Below are positions 7,169-14,800 of a stretch of DNA of 35,604 bases, piece by piece. The translations under genes were made by a program, and so were the position numbers. How positions within the stretch are numbered: the first letter of the stretch is position 1; each line of letters starts with the position of its first letter. The notes below the pieces were generated by a model. The model saw only the letters and a program-made list of their open reading frames with translations. It was not told the origin of the DNA and made no database searches. Origin of the DNA: CAZYPU01 sp049642705 (GTDB lineage: Bacteria > Omnitrophota > Gorgyraeia > JABMRN01 > RBG-13-46-9). The stretch is from assembly GCA_049642705.1 (NCBI GenBank), contig JBARPB010000021.1:1-35604 (forward strand). Direction: 5' to 3'.

Positions 7169-7400
7169 TTTTTGAGCCCTTCTGTACGTCTTCGATCATG
7201 CTATCTATTATTTCTTTGTGTCTTGCCGAATCGCGGTAAAGCACGGACAGCAGCTTCGTCATTTCTTTTTTTTTATCCTTATCTACCTGCGGTGTTTGTT
7301 TCAATAGCGCTTTGGAAAAATTGGCATACAGCGTGATCACGCCTTCTTCCACGTCTATAAGTTCGTCAAGTCCCGCAAGCAACCTTTCTTTCGTAATCAT
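7158..7400 (-). CDS. Small two-helix ferritin-like protein B
   Basis: An 80-residue protein with the same two-helix plan as its downstream neighbour: a DVEEGVITLYANF helix and a second helix with DSARHKEIID. In the second motif the Glu of ExxH is replaced (Asp57, Ser58, His61), so its metal site would be incomplete alone. The two genes overlap by 11 bases, which favours a paralogous pair that may form a heteromer. It lies two bases after the AhpF-like reductase. It could instead be a regulatory or structural partner; no direct function is known to me. Confidence 0.65.
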   Translation of the reverse strand: MITKERLLAGLDELIDVEEGVITLYANFSKALLKQTPQVDKDKKKEMTKLLSVLYRDSARHKEIIDSMIEDVQKGSKNEY

Positions 7401-7402
7401 TA

Positions 7403-8308
7403 CTATTTTTTCCTTGCTAAATACCTGAAAGCACTCAATGCAGCCTTCGAACCCTCACCTGCAGCTATTATTATCTGTTTCTCCGGAATATCGGTAATAT
7501 CTCCCGCTGCGAAAATGCCGGGGGTGCTTGTTTCGTTATATACGTTCACTTTTATTTCGCCTTTTTTATTCTTATCCAATTCCTTAGCAAATCCGGAATT
7601 TGGCATGAGGCCTATTTCCACAAATACGCCCTGGACATCCAATGTTTTCTCTTTACCATTTTCTTTTATCCTTATACCGCTTACCATCTTGTCTCCGAGC
7701 ACAGCCAGCACGCCGGTTTCGGTAAAAATGGTAACCTTATCGCTCTCTCTTATTTTTTCCTGCAGAATAGCATCGCCCGTCAATTCCTTCGCAATATCGA
7801 TAAGATAAATATGCTTGGCTATTCTCATAAGCTGAAGCGTCGCCTCCAGCCCGGCGTTTCCCCCTCCTATTACGGCTACATCTTTGCCCGCAAAAAGGGG
7901 CCCGTCGCAGGTAGCGCAATATGTAAGACCCCTATTCTTGAACTCCTTCTCGCCCGGGATGCCCAAATTTCTCCACCTTGTGCCGGATGCTATTATCGCC
8001 GTTTTGGATTCGTATAATGCTTTCTGGGTTCTAACCAAAATCTTGTCGCCGTCTTTTTTGACTTCGGCTACCTCTTCGTTTTCCTTTGTCTCGATAGAAT
8101 ATTTTTTTATGTGCTCTTCGAATTTTTCTGCAAGTTCCGGACCCGTTATAAACTGATAGCCCGTGTAATTCTCGATGTCCCCGCTAAGAGCGGCCTGCCC
8201 TCCGATGTCACCTGTAATAACTAAGAAGTTCATTCTTTTACGCGCCGCGTATATGCTCGCGGTTATGCCCGCCGGCCCTGCGCCTATGATTATGAGATCA
8301 TATACCAT
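7403..8308 (-). CDS. AhpF/TrxB-like NAD(P)H disulfide oxidoreductase
   Basis: A 301-residue flavoprotein disulfide reductase. FAD binding: IIIGAGPAGITASIYAARK at the N-terminus and GIFAAGDITD at the C-terminus. The redox-active pair is Cys131-Ala-Thr-Cys134. The pyridine nucleotide motif VIGGGNAGLEA is followed by HIYLIDIAKELTGDAILQEK, which looks like AhpF and lacks the HRR basic motif of NADPH-specific TrxB, so NADH preference is likely. It lies in one operon with a CPYC glutaredoxin, and such pairs work as disulfide reductase systems in clostridia. Databases will probably name it thioredoxin reductase. A heptamer repeat array precedes it. Confidence 0.9.
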   Translation of the reverse strand: MVYDLIIIGAGPAGITASIYAARKRMNFLVITGDIGGQAALSGDIENYTGYQFITGPELAEKFEEHIKKYSIETKENEEVAEVKKDGDKILVRTQKALYESKTAIIASGTRWRNLGIPGEKEFKNRGLTYCATCDGPLFAGKDVAVIGGGNAGLEATLQLMRIAKHIYLIDIAKELTGDAILQEKIRESDKVTIFTETGVLAVLGDKMVSGIRIKENGKEKTLDVQGVFVEIGLMPNSGFAKELDKNKKGEIKVNVYNETSTPGIFAAGDITDIPEKQIIIAAGEGSKAALSAFRYLARKK

Positions 8309-8313
8309 CTCTG

Positions 8314-8341
8314 CTTAATCCTTAATTCTTAATCCTTAATC
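8314..8341. repeat. Heptamer tandem array (CTTAATC)4
   Basis: Four contiguous 7-bp units, CTTAATC with one variant CTTAATT, fill the space between the permease stop codon (8342) and the disulfide reductase start (8308). The same heptamer in another register appears three times at 19395-19415, also at a gene junction. On the transcribed strand it reads GATTAAG. Confidence 0.9.
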
Positions 8342-9496
8342 CTAAAATATAATATTAGCAATAATCCCCAAAACCACAACCTGCGGCACCGACACGATAG
8401 GGAGCCAGATAGCTACCTTTCTCCCCACGTTGTGCCATAAAAGTCCGATTTCTGTATAATCCGTAACCACTCCCGCCATAAGGAAAACAAAAGCATTGCC
8501 CAGAGCGCCTGTCTGCCTGAATATCTCAAATGCCATCGGCGCCGAGCCCTCGGAACATACCTCTATAACAGTCGCTAACGCAAGCGTAACAAAAAGTCCG
8601 AGTACGGTTGGGCCCATATAGTTCTGGAATAGGCTACTCGGAATATACGCGCCGGCCAGGCCCGCCAGACCCATGCCTATAAGAACCCACCACAAAACCA
8701 TGTTGCTCAATGATATCGCACCGTTAAATACGCCTTTAATATCAGCGATGGAGAATCTATGGCCCCTCCATCTTTTTTTAATATCTTTTATTATCGAAAA
8801 ATCCTCTTCGACTTTTACGATATTGGTATTTTTTTCTATTAGATTTGCTTTTTCCAGAACCTGAAAAATAAGGCCCGTTATTATCGCAATTACAATAGCC
8901 GAAATTATTATATAAAGGGCTTTTAACCCGAAAAAACCTATCAGCATTATCGTAAGCGTAAGATTGGCCCAGGGGCTTGCAAGCAAGAATGATACAACGG
9001 CGGGGTTGGAAGCGCCTTTCTTGTGCAGTTCTATGGAGAGCGCCAGTATCCCGTGGGAACAGGCGCTCATGAAAAAGCCTAAAATTACCGAATAAAAAAT
9101 TGTCCGTTTTTTCGGCTTTGCCAGGATGAAGGATATATGTTCGCGCGGGACGTAATAATCTATTATGCCGCCCAGAAAAAAGCCCAGCAAAATAGCCCAC
9201 CATATAGTCTTAAAATACAAAAACAGCGTTTTTCTGAAAGGCACAAGAAAACTAAAAACATACGACAATAAGACGAGTAGCGCAAGGATTGCGCTTACAA
9301 TAAAGGTCTTGTTCCTATAAAACGGCATTTTCGGTTGGACAAGGCAGGTCGCGATTTCCTTTTCTGAAACTTTGTGTTCTTTGGCGAATTTTTTAAGACA
9401 GTGTTCGCTGCAGAAAAAGTGGGTTTGTCCGTCCTTTGTTAATTTAAGAGCCGTTTTTTCGTCAACAGACATGCCGCAGACAGGGTCTTTGGCCAT
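8342..9496 (-). CDS. YHS-domain permease (YraQ/ArsP-like, DUF318)
   Basis: A 384-residue protein with an N-terminal YHS metal-binding domain (DPVCGMSVDE, FFCSEHCLKKFAKEH) joined to a permease with about eight transmembrane segments. The permease core carries GFFMSACSHGILALSIE and CSEGSAPMAFEIFRQTGALG, conserved in the YraQ/ArsP family, some of which export organoarsenicals or other soft-metal or thiol compounds. I chose ATG 9496, which follows AGGAAAGAG; the open frame begins 17 codons earlier, inside the glutaredoxin gene. Neighbours are thiol and oxidative-stress genes. The substrate is unknown; a metal or metalloid is the best guess. Confidence 0.83.
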   Translation of the reverse strand: MAKDPVCGMSVDEKTALKLTKDGQTHFFCSEHCLKKFAKEHKVSEKEIATCLVQPKMPFYRNKTFIVSAILALLVLLSYVFSFLVPFRKTLFLYFKTIWWAILLGFFLGGIIDYYVPREHISFILAKPKKRTIFYSVILGFFMSACSHGILALSIELHKKGASNPAVVSFLLASPWANLTLTIMLIGFFGLKALYIIISAIVIAIITGLIFQVLEKANLIEKNTNIVKVEEDFSIIKDIKKRWRGHRFSIADIKGVFNGAISLSNMVLWWVLIGMGLAGLAGAYIPSSLFQNYMGPTVLGLFVTLALATVIEVCSEGSAPMAFEIFRQTGALGNAFVFLMAGVVTDYTEIGLLWHNVGRKVAIWLPIVSVPQVVVLGIIANIIF

Positions 9497-9509
9497 TTGG
9501 ATCTCTTTC

Positions 9510-9746
9510 CTAAATATTAAGTGCTTTCTGTATTGCCTCTTTGTCAAATCCGACTATTATGTTGCCCTCAATGTCCAACACGGGTACGCCCATTTGTCCG
9601 GTTTTCTTAACCATCTCTTCGGCTTTTACCGGATCTGACGATACGTCTATATCCTCGAAAGCAACGTTGTTATCTTCGAGGAACTTCTTTGTCCTTATGC
9701 AGTACGGGCAAGTCGGCGTGCTGTAAATCGTTACTTTTTTACTCAT
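9510..9746 (-). CDS. Glutaredoxin/NrdH-like thiol-disulfide protein
   Basis: A 78-residue thioredoxin-fold protein with the active site Cys13-Pro-Tyr-Cys16 and the cis-proline region TGQMGVPVLDI followed by IVGFDKEAIQKAL. This is the compact glutaredoxin/NrdH class reduced by flavoprotein reductases rather than necessarily by glutathione. Its start overlaps the superoxide reductase stop by 4 bases, and the AhpF-like reductase lies two genes downstream in the same operon, its likely electron donor. It resembles the small glutaredoxin-like proteins that pair with TrxR-like proteins in anaerobes. Confidence 0.9.
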   Translation of the reverse strand: MSKKVTIYSTPTCPYCIRTKKFLEDNNVAFEDIDVSSDPVKAEEMVKKTGQMGVPVLDIEGNIIVGFDKEAIQKALNI

Positions 9747-10183
9747 AACTCCGCCTCATTAATCCACGCCCCGTGCAGGTTGCATAGCGCGATAGCCGCG
9801 AGTTTCCCGCCTCCCGTTTTGAGGTGGAGCGCAGCAGCGGGATTAAGCTTTTCCGGCGTCAGGTGCACCCTTGCTATAAAGCCCTTGTCGATATAAAAAT
9901 CGATATGCTGGATAGAATGCTCGGGTTGCATGGGATGTTGGATCTCGCCTACCCGCACATGAGCGTCCTGACAGCCTTCGGGTATCAAGCCACACACTTT
10001 AACTACTTTTATTACAGGTATGTGCTTTTTTTCAAGTTCTGTCAGGTTACTCGCGTCCTTCGGAGTCTTTATGGCATCTTTTTCTTCAAATGCCGTCTTC
10101 GGCGAACCGCATACGGGGCACTTCTCCGGCGCGCTTCCCGTAATTGAGATATACTTGCATACTTTGCATACGTGACCTTTCAT
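9743..10183 (-). CDS. Superoxide reductase with N-terminal rubredoxin-like domain
   Basis: Reduces superoxide to hydrogen peroxide in anaerobes. The N-terminal 35 residues form a rubredoxin-like Fe site (CKVC and CPVCGSPKTAF). The catalytic domain has the Fe(His)4Cys ligands: Lys and His in EKKHIP, His in GEIQHPM, His in PEHSIQH, and Cys and His in CNLHGAW. Its length is 146 residues. I chose ATG 10183, with GGAG six bases upstream; an upstream TTG would add two residues. It is followed by glutaredoxin with a 4-base overlap. A palindromic element with inverted ends lies immediately upstream, just beyond the RBS, so this gene may be separated from rubrerythrin transcription by a structured RNA. 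Confidence 0.9.
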   Translation of the reverse strand: MKGHVCKVCKYISITGSAPEKCPVCGSPKTAFEEKDAIKTPKDASNLTELEKKHIPVIKVVKVCGLIPEGCQDAHVRVGEIQHPMQPEHSIQHIDFYIDKGFIARVHLTPEKLNPAAALHLKTGGGKLAAIALCNLHGAWINEAEL

Positions 10184-10200
10184 ACCCAACTCCTTTCCCT

Positions 10201-10367
10201 ATGGGGACGTTTCACTTTTTCCTAACTACTTATCCTCAAAGAAGTTACGAAGCCTATGTGTACATTTTCAAGACCAGTAAACAAGTAAATTTTTCTTAAA
10301 AAATGTACAGGGTGCGTTTCCAACCCTATGCCCAACAATGGGTTACGTCAAAGTGAAACGTCCCCAT
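10201..10367. mobile_element. MITE-like element with 18-bp perfect inverted ends
   Basis: ATGGGGACGTTTCACTTT (10201-10218) is an exact inverted copy of 10350-10367. Inside, TGTACATTTT (10259-10268) and AAAATGTACA (10300-10309) form a second perfect pair, so the 167-bp unit could fold as a nested hairpin. There is no coding potential. GGGGACGTTTC-type ends are, from memory, seen around REP-associated tyrosine transposase genes, so this may be a non-autonomous relative. The right end contributes the last base of the rubrerythrin stop codon. No clear target duplication is visible. Confidence 0.75.
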
Positions 10368-10945
10368 CAATAATTCTCGCAGAGGAGTTCGTAATACGCC
10401 TGCGGATGCGCGCATGCCGGACACTCTTCCGGCGCCTCTTTTCCCTCGTGAACATACCCGCAATTGCGGCATTTCCATTTAACAACGGTATCTTTTTTGA
10501 ATACTTTGTTTTCTTTTATATTTTTTAAAAGCTTTCTATATCGTTTTTCGTGCTCGACTTCTACTTCGGCTATTTCCTTGAATTGCTTGGCTACTTCCTT
10601 AAAGCCTTCCTTCTCGGCCACCTCACCTGCTTCTTTGTAAAGTTTTGTCCATTCCAAATTTTCTCCCGCTGCCGCCGCTTCCAGATTCTCGGCCGTATCC
10701 CCTATCACACCGGACGGATAGGAAGCCTGGATTTCGACATCGCCCCCTTCTAAAAGTTTAAAAAACCTCTTTGCATGTTCTTTCTCGTTATCGGCGGTCT
10801 CTAAAAATATAGCCGCTATTTGCTCGAAGCCTGCTTTTTTTGCTACGCTCGCAAAATATGTATAGCGGTTTCTCGCCTGAGATTCTCCTGCAAAGGACGC
10901 AAGCAAATTTTTTTCTGTTTTTGTACCCTTTATTGATTTTGCCAT
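10367..10945 (-). CDS. Rubrerythrin
   Basis: A peroxide-reducing di-iron protein of 192 residues. The ferritin-like domain carries the expected carboxylate and ExxH motifs (FAGESQARNRY, ADNEKEHAKRFF, KEAGEVAEKEGF, AEVEVEHEKRY). The C-terminal rubredoxin-like domain has CRNCGYVHEG and CPACAHPQAYYELL. I chose ATG 10945 with GGAGGG upstream; the longer open frame overlaps a small desulforedoxin gene. It lies four bases after that gene and upstream of superoxide reductase, so the superoxide-to-peroxide-to-water path is encoded together. The stop codon TGA takes its last base from the inverted repeat element. Confidence 0.95.
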   Translation of the reverse strand: MAKSIKGTKTEKNLLASFAGESQARNRYTYFASVAKKAGFEQIAAIFLETADNEKEHAKRFFKLLEGGDVEIQASYPSGVIGDTAENLEAAAAGENLEWTKLYKEAGEVAEKEGFKEVAKQFKEIAEVEVEHEKRYRKLLKNIKENKVFKKDTVVKWKCRNCGYVHEGKEAPEECPACAHPQAYYELLCENY

Positions 10946-10949
10946 ATAT

Positions 10950-11075
10950 TTACCCTCCGATTTTCTCCATTGGCTGACCGCAGCAGACAAGTTCGCCGCC
11001 GCCGACCTTTGTCACCGTAACTTCATTACCGCAAATATTGCATCTGTATTTTTCCCCGGTTTTTTCTACTGCCAT
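10950..11075 (-). CDS. Desulforedoxin-like small iron protein
   Basis: A 41-residue open frame starting MAVEKTGEKY. It holds the desulforedoxin signature CNICGNEVTVTKVGGG then CCGQPM, with four cysteines (Cys12, Cys15, Cys31, Cys32) for one tetrahedral iron. The same domain is the N-terminal part of classical desulfoferrodoxin; here it stands alone beside a superoxide reductase whose own N-terminal domain is of a different rubredoxin-like type. A strong AAGGAG lies upstream of the ATG and the stop precedes rubrerythrin by four bases. It probably serves as electron donor to rubrerythrin or superoxide reductase. Confidence 0.85.
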   Translation of the reverse strand: MAVEKTGEKYRCNICGNEVTVTKVGGGELVCCGQPMEKIGG

Positions 11076-11090
11076 AACTTTTCTCCTTTC

Positions 11091-11804
11091 CTAGTAACCT
11101 ACGAAATTTTCCACCTTAATTTTTGCTTCTTCGACTTTCAGCTTGTCTTTTAAGACCTCCGTGAGGCTTGAAACCATTGAAGGCGGACCGCAAACATAAA
11201 ATATTCTATCTTTATAATCCGGAACCTCCTCTTGTATCATCGCCTGATTTATATAACCAGTTCTTCCGTTCCATGTTTTCTTATCTGCGTATGGCGAGGT
11301 TAGCGTATAAACTGCGCGGAAATTCTTATTTTTATCTTGCATTTCGCCAAAATCGCTCCTGAATATAATGCCGTTCTCGTCCTTATTGCTATATAATAGC
11401 ACGATGTGCGTTTGCAATCCAGCATCTAATACAAACTTGCATATACTCCTTATGGGGGTTATACCTATACCGCCTGAAAGAAATACTATTTTTTCGTATT
11501 CGCCTTCAAATGTGAAAGACCCAAAAGGCATTTTTAATCTCGCCCAATCCCCGGTTTTCAAAGCATCGAGTGCTTTTGAAAAATCGCTTTCGGTTATCCT
11601 TTTCGTGAACTCTACATACCCTTTCTCTGTCGGAGAATTTGAAAAGGAAAAGTGTTTCGTTCTGTCTTTTTCTCCTATTTTTATCGTAACAAAGAAAAAT
11701 TGTCCCGGTTTAAAAGCAACCTCTTCCTTGGCTTCGAATCTAAAGCTTTTAACGCCGGGTGTTCTTTGTATTATATCGATTATACTCGTATCAAACGAAA
11801 TCAT
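11091..11804 (-). CDS. FAD-dependent oxidoreductase of the ferredoxin-NADP reductase superfamily
   Basis: A 237-residue flavoprotein with an N-terminal FAD barrel (FKPGQFFFVTI, KHFSFSNSP), the pyridine nucleotide motif LSGGIGITPIRS and VCGPPSMVSSL, ending ENFVGY. It has no [2Fe-2S] domain, so it would pass electrons from NAD(P)H to a separate carrier such as the desulforedoxin or rubrerythrin encoded just downstream (15 bases). It follows an iron alcohol dehydrogenase by five bases. A role as NAD(P)H:rubredoxin-type reductase for the oxidative-stress proteins is inferred from position. Confidence 0.85.
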   Translation of the reverse strand: MISFDTSIIDIIQRTPGVKSFRFEAKEEVAFKPGQFFFVTIKIGEKDRTKHFSFSNSPTEKGYVEFTKRITESDFSKALDALKTGDWARLKMPFGSFTFEGEYEKIVFLSGGIGITPIRSICKFVLDAGLQTHIVLLYSNKDENGIIFRSDFGEMQDKNKNFRAVYTLTSPYADKKTWNGRTGYINQAMIQEEVPDYKDRIFYVCGPPSMVSSLTEVLKDKLKVEEAKIKVENFVGY

Positions 11805-11809
11805 TTCCG

Positions 11810-12976
11810 TTAAAGAGAAGCTTTTAGGATTTGAACGATATCTTTCTCGGAGAGTCTCTTAAAGGAGCCTATTTTGCCCCAGTCCCGAAGGGCGTTTTTT
11901 GCCATGTCTTCGAAATGTCGAGCGGTAATACTGACTTCGCTCAAGCTTGACGGCATGCCTAGGGAGTTGAAAAATGCGCGTGTTTTATTTATGGCTTCGT
12001 TTGCAATATTCATTTTGTCTCTGTTCTTTTCGATACCCCAGACATTTATGCCGTATTCGACGAATTTCTTTACGGTCTTACTGCTCAAAACGTGCCTCAT
12101 CCAGCTCGGAACCACTATTGAAAGGCCGGCGCCGTGCGAGATATCATATATGGCGCTTAACTCGTGCTCTATGGCATGGGATGCCCAGTCCTCTTCTTTA
12201 CCTTCGCCTATTAAGTTATTTAGCGCAAGGCTCCCTGCCCACAGTATATTGGCCCTTGCATTATAATCGCGAGGATTTTCGCACACAGCGGGGCCGTATT
12301 TAATGCATACCTTTAACAGCCCTTCCGCTATTCTGTCCTGCACATCGGCGGCTTTAGTATGGCTAAAATACTGCTCAAAGACATGGGCCATTATATCAAC
12401 GACACCACAGGCGGTGTGATACTTGTTAACGGTGTAGGTATATTCGGGGTCTAATACGGAAAAAACAGGCCTTATGACGGGAGAGCCGAACGCAAGCTTG
12501 CGCCTGGTGTCCTCCTTTGTAATAACGGTATTGCCGTTCATCTCAGAGCCGGTGGCTGCGAGGGTAAGGACAGTGCCTACGGGAAGTGCTTTGGCGGGTT
12601 TTATTCCTTTAGTGAAAAAATCCCATACGTCGCCTTTGTATTTCACGCCCGCCGCTATGGCTTTTGAAGCGTCTATAACGCTTCCGCCGCCCACTGCAAG
12701 TATGAAATTCATTTTTTCCTTCTTGCAAATTTTTATGCCTTCGTACACGCTTTTAAGGCGGGGGTTGGGTTTTATACCGGAAAGTTCAACATAGGCAACT
12801 TTTGCATATTTCACTACTTTTATTACATCGGCAAATATACCGTTACGCTTTACGCTTCCCTGGCCCGTTACGATCAATATTTTCTTTGCACGCTTCCTGA
12901 GCTCTGCTTCAATTACTTCCACCTGCCCTTTGCCGAAATAAACGATTGTCGGTATATTATGTGTAAAGTTTATCAT
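11810..12976 (-). CDS. Iron-containing alcohol dehydrogenase (butanol dehydrogenase type)
   Basis: A 388-residue group III, metal-dependent alcohol dehydrogenase that interconverts aldehydes and alcohols with NAD(P)H in the cytosol. Family features: N-terminal PTIVYFGKGQVE, the nucleotide-binding VGGGSVIDASKAIAAG, the metal ligands in CGVVDIMAHVFEQYF (Asp, His) and DISHGAGLSIVVPSWMRH (two His). It resembles BdhA/YqhD-type enzymes, so it could be a fermentative or detoxifying aldehyde reductase. It overlaps the nifU-like gene by 4 bases. The substrate is not evident. Confidence 0.92.
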   Translation of the reverse strand: MINFTHNIPTIVYFGKGQVEVIEAELRKRAKKILIVTGQGSVKRNGIFADVIKVVKYAKVAYVELSGIKPNPRLKSVYEGIKICKKEKMNFILAVGGGSVIDASKAIAAGVKYKGDVWDFFTKGIKPAKALPVGTVLTLAATGSEMNGNTVITKEDTRRKLAFGSPVIRPVFSVLDPEYTYTVNKYHTACGVVDIMAHVFEQYFSHTKAADVQDRIAEGLLKVCIKYGPAVCENPRDYNARANILWAGSLALNNLIGEGKEEDWASHAIEHELSAIYDISHGAGLSIVVPSWMRHVLSSKTVKKFVEYGINVWGIEKNRDKMNIANEAINKTRAFFNSLGMPSSLSEVSITARHFEDMAKNALRDWGKIGSFKRLSEKDIVQILKASL

Positions 12977-13584
12977 GTCCCGAAATGTTTCTTCTTATAC
13001 TTCTCAAGGAGGCGGGTTGCTTCGTCTTTACACTGTCCGCAAACCGTACCCAATTTTGTCCTCTCCTGAAGTTCATACAGTGTCCGTGCGCCATCGAGCA
13101 TCGCGCGTTCTATTTCCTTGTCGGTCACGTTCATACACTGGCATACGATACGCGCTTTTTCCTTCTTGATTTTATCAAGCATCCCGTGCCTTTTATAATA
13201 ATCGTCTATGGCGGCGCGCAGCGCTTTATCGCCCAATACGGAACAATGTATCTTGTGTTCGGGCAGTCCCCCTAGTTCTTTCGTAATATCCTTCGGGGAA
13301 AGATGGTAAGCTTTATCGACCGGCATTCCCTTCGCCATCTCCGACATGATAGAGGTGCTCGCAATCGCACTCGCGCAGCCGTAGGTCTTCCACTTGCAAT
13401 CGGTTATAATTTGCTTTTCCTTATCGACCTTGATAGCAACCATCATTTCGTCTCCGCATTTTATGTTGCCGACAATACCCTTTCCGTCATCTTTATAATT
13501 CTCTTCGTCGGTAAGGACGTTTCTGGGGTTTATGAAATGGTCCTTTGCCTTCTCAGTATATACCCATTTAGGCTGCATGATCAT
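12973..13584 (-). CDS. nifU: Fe-S cluster scaffold NifU (IscU domain plus BFD-like domain)
   Basis: Scaffold on which [Fe-S] clusters are assembled with sulfur from the cysteine desulfurase encoded just upstream. Residues 1-130 are an IscU-type domain (HFINPRNVL, KCGDEM, YGCASAIAS, HCSVLG). Residues about 145-200 form a BFD-like [2Fe-2S] domain (VCQCMNV, GTVCGQC). The third domain of full NifU (Nfu) is absent here and is encoded as a separate gene at 15367-15591. The ATG at 13584 overlaps the nifS stop as ATGA, with GGAG seven bases upstream. Given the Fe-S-rich Wood-Ljungdahl enzymes nearby, it may serve as their main assembly system. Confidence 0.93.
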   Translation of the reverse strand: MIMQPKWVYTEKAKDHFINPRNVLTDEENYKDDGKGIVGNIKCGDEMMVAIKVDKEKQIITDCKWKTYGCASAIASTSIMSEMAKGMPVDKAYHLSPKDITKELGGLPEHKIHCSVLGDKALRAAIDDYYKRHGMLDKIKKEKARIVCQCMNVTDKEIERAMLDGARTLYELQERTKLGTVCGQCKDEATRLLEKYKKKHFGT

Positions 13585-14771
13585 TTCTTCTCTCCGGAGT
13601 AAGCCGTGGACATTTTACGGATTTTCTCTATAACTTTGGGAAGAATATCGATGACGTACTCTACATCCTTAATCGTGTTTTCGCGTCCCATGCTTATACG
13701 TATCGAGCCGTGGGCCTGCTCGACAGGAACGCCCATTGCGAGCAATACGTGTGAGGGATCGAGTGACGCGGAAGCACAGGCGGAACCCGTCGAAACTGCG
13801 ATACCCTCCTGGTCAAGGTACAGTAAAATAGCTTCCCCCTCCGCTCCGTCAAAGGATACGTTCAGGGTGCCGGCAAGACAATCGGTGGGGTGGCCGTTAA
13901 AGCGCACGTCGGGAATATACTTTTCTATGCCTTCTTTAAGAATTTTTTTGAACTTAAGCAGGCGCTTTCCCTCGGCTTCCATTTCCTTCTGGCGCATTTC
14001 GATTGCTTTTGCAAGGCCTGCTATACCGAGTGTATTTTCCGTTCCGGCGCGCCTTCCTTTTTCCTGGTGTCCACCGCGGATTAACGGGCAGAACGGAACG
14101 CCCTTTTTGACGTAAAGAGCTCCTATGCCTTTCGGGCCGTACATTTTGTGTGCGGAAAGCGTCAGAAAATCAACGTCTAAATCCACCACGTCTACGGGAA
14201 TCTTGCCCACCGCCTGGACGGCGTCCGTATGGAATAAGGCTCCGTGTTTATGCGCGATTTTGGCGATTTCTTTTATGTCCTGCATGGTTCCGATTTCATT
14301 ATTTGCCATCATAACGGAAACAAGGCTTGTTTTTCCGGCAAGCGCTTCGGTGACATGCTCAAGATTTATTTTGCCGAGACAATCCGCTTTTAAATACGAA
14401 ACATTTGTGCCCCTATCCTTCAGGCATTTAGCCGTTTCTAAAATACAGGGGTGCTCTATATTGGTTGTGATAACATCGGCGTGATAGTCCAGGCTGCCCG
14501 TGCATCTTGCAGTCATGCATGAAAAAATGGATAAAACGGTATTATTTGCCTCCGAACCGCTTCCGGTAAATATAATCTGCCAAGGGGTCGTGCCGATAAA
14601 AGACGCTACCTTTTCCCTGCTATCTTCGAGGAGCCTTTTGGCTTGTCTGCCGAAACTGTGGAGGCTGGAAGGGTTGCCGAAGACCTCCATTGCCTTTTTC
14701 ATCGTCTTTTTTACTTCCGGATGAAGCGGCGTCGTCGCGTTATTGTCTAAGTAAATCCGTTTTTTTGGCAT
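13581..14771 (-). CDS. nifS: Cysteine desulfurase NifS
   Basis: A 396-residue PLP enzyme that takes sulfur from cysteine for Fe-S cluster assembly. N-terminal IYLDNNATTPLHPEV, PLP-Lys region LSAHKMYGPKGIGALYVKKG, HTDAVQAVGK, and the active-site loop STGSACASASLDPSHVLLAMG with the catalytic Cys are all plain, as is GSIRISMGRENT near the C-terminus. It directly precedes nifU with a 4-base overlap. A 29-base gap separates it from the flavoprotein upstream. Confidence 0.96.
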   Translation of the reverse strand: MPKKRIYLDNNATTPLHPEVKKTMKKAMEVFGNPSSLHSFGRQAKRLLEDSREKVASFIGTTPWQIIFTGSGSEANNTVLSIFSCMTARCTGSLDYHADVITTNIEHPCILETAKCLKDRGTNVSYLKADCLGKINLEHVTEALAGKTSLVSVMMANNEIGTMQDIKEIAKIAHKHGALFHTDAVQAVGKIPVDVVDLDVDFLTLSAHKMYGPKGIGALYVKKGVPFCPLIRGGHQEKGRRAGTENTLGIAGLAKAIEMRQKEMEAEGKRLLKFKKILKEGIEKYIPDVRFNGHPTDCLAGTLNVSFDGAEGEAILLYLDQEGIAVSTGSACASASLDPSHVLLAMGVPVEQAHGSIRISMGRENTIKDVEYVIDILPKVIEKIRKMSTAYSGEKK

Positions 14772-14800
14772 TATATCATCTTTCTCTTCATCCCTTGATT

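Noticed and set aside
10201..10367. Riboswitch upstream of superoxide reductase
   Set aside because: The perfect inverted ends fit a palindromic mobile element better than an aptamer, and no known riboswitch motif is seen.
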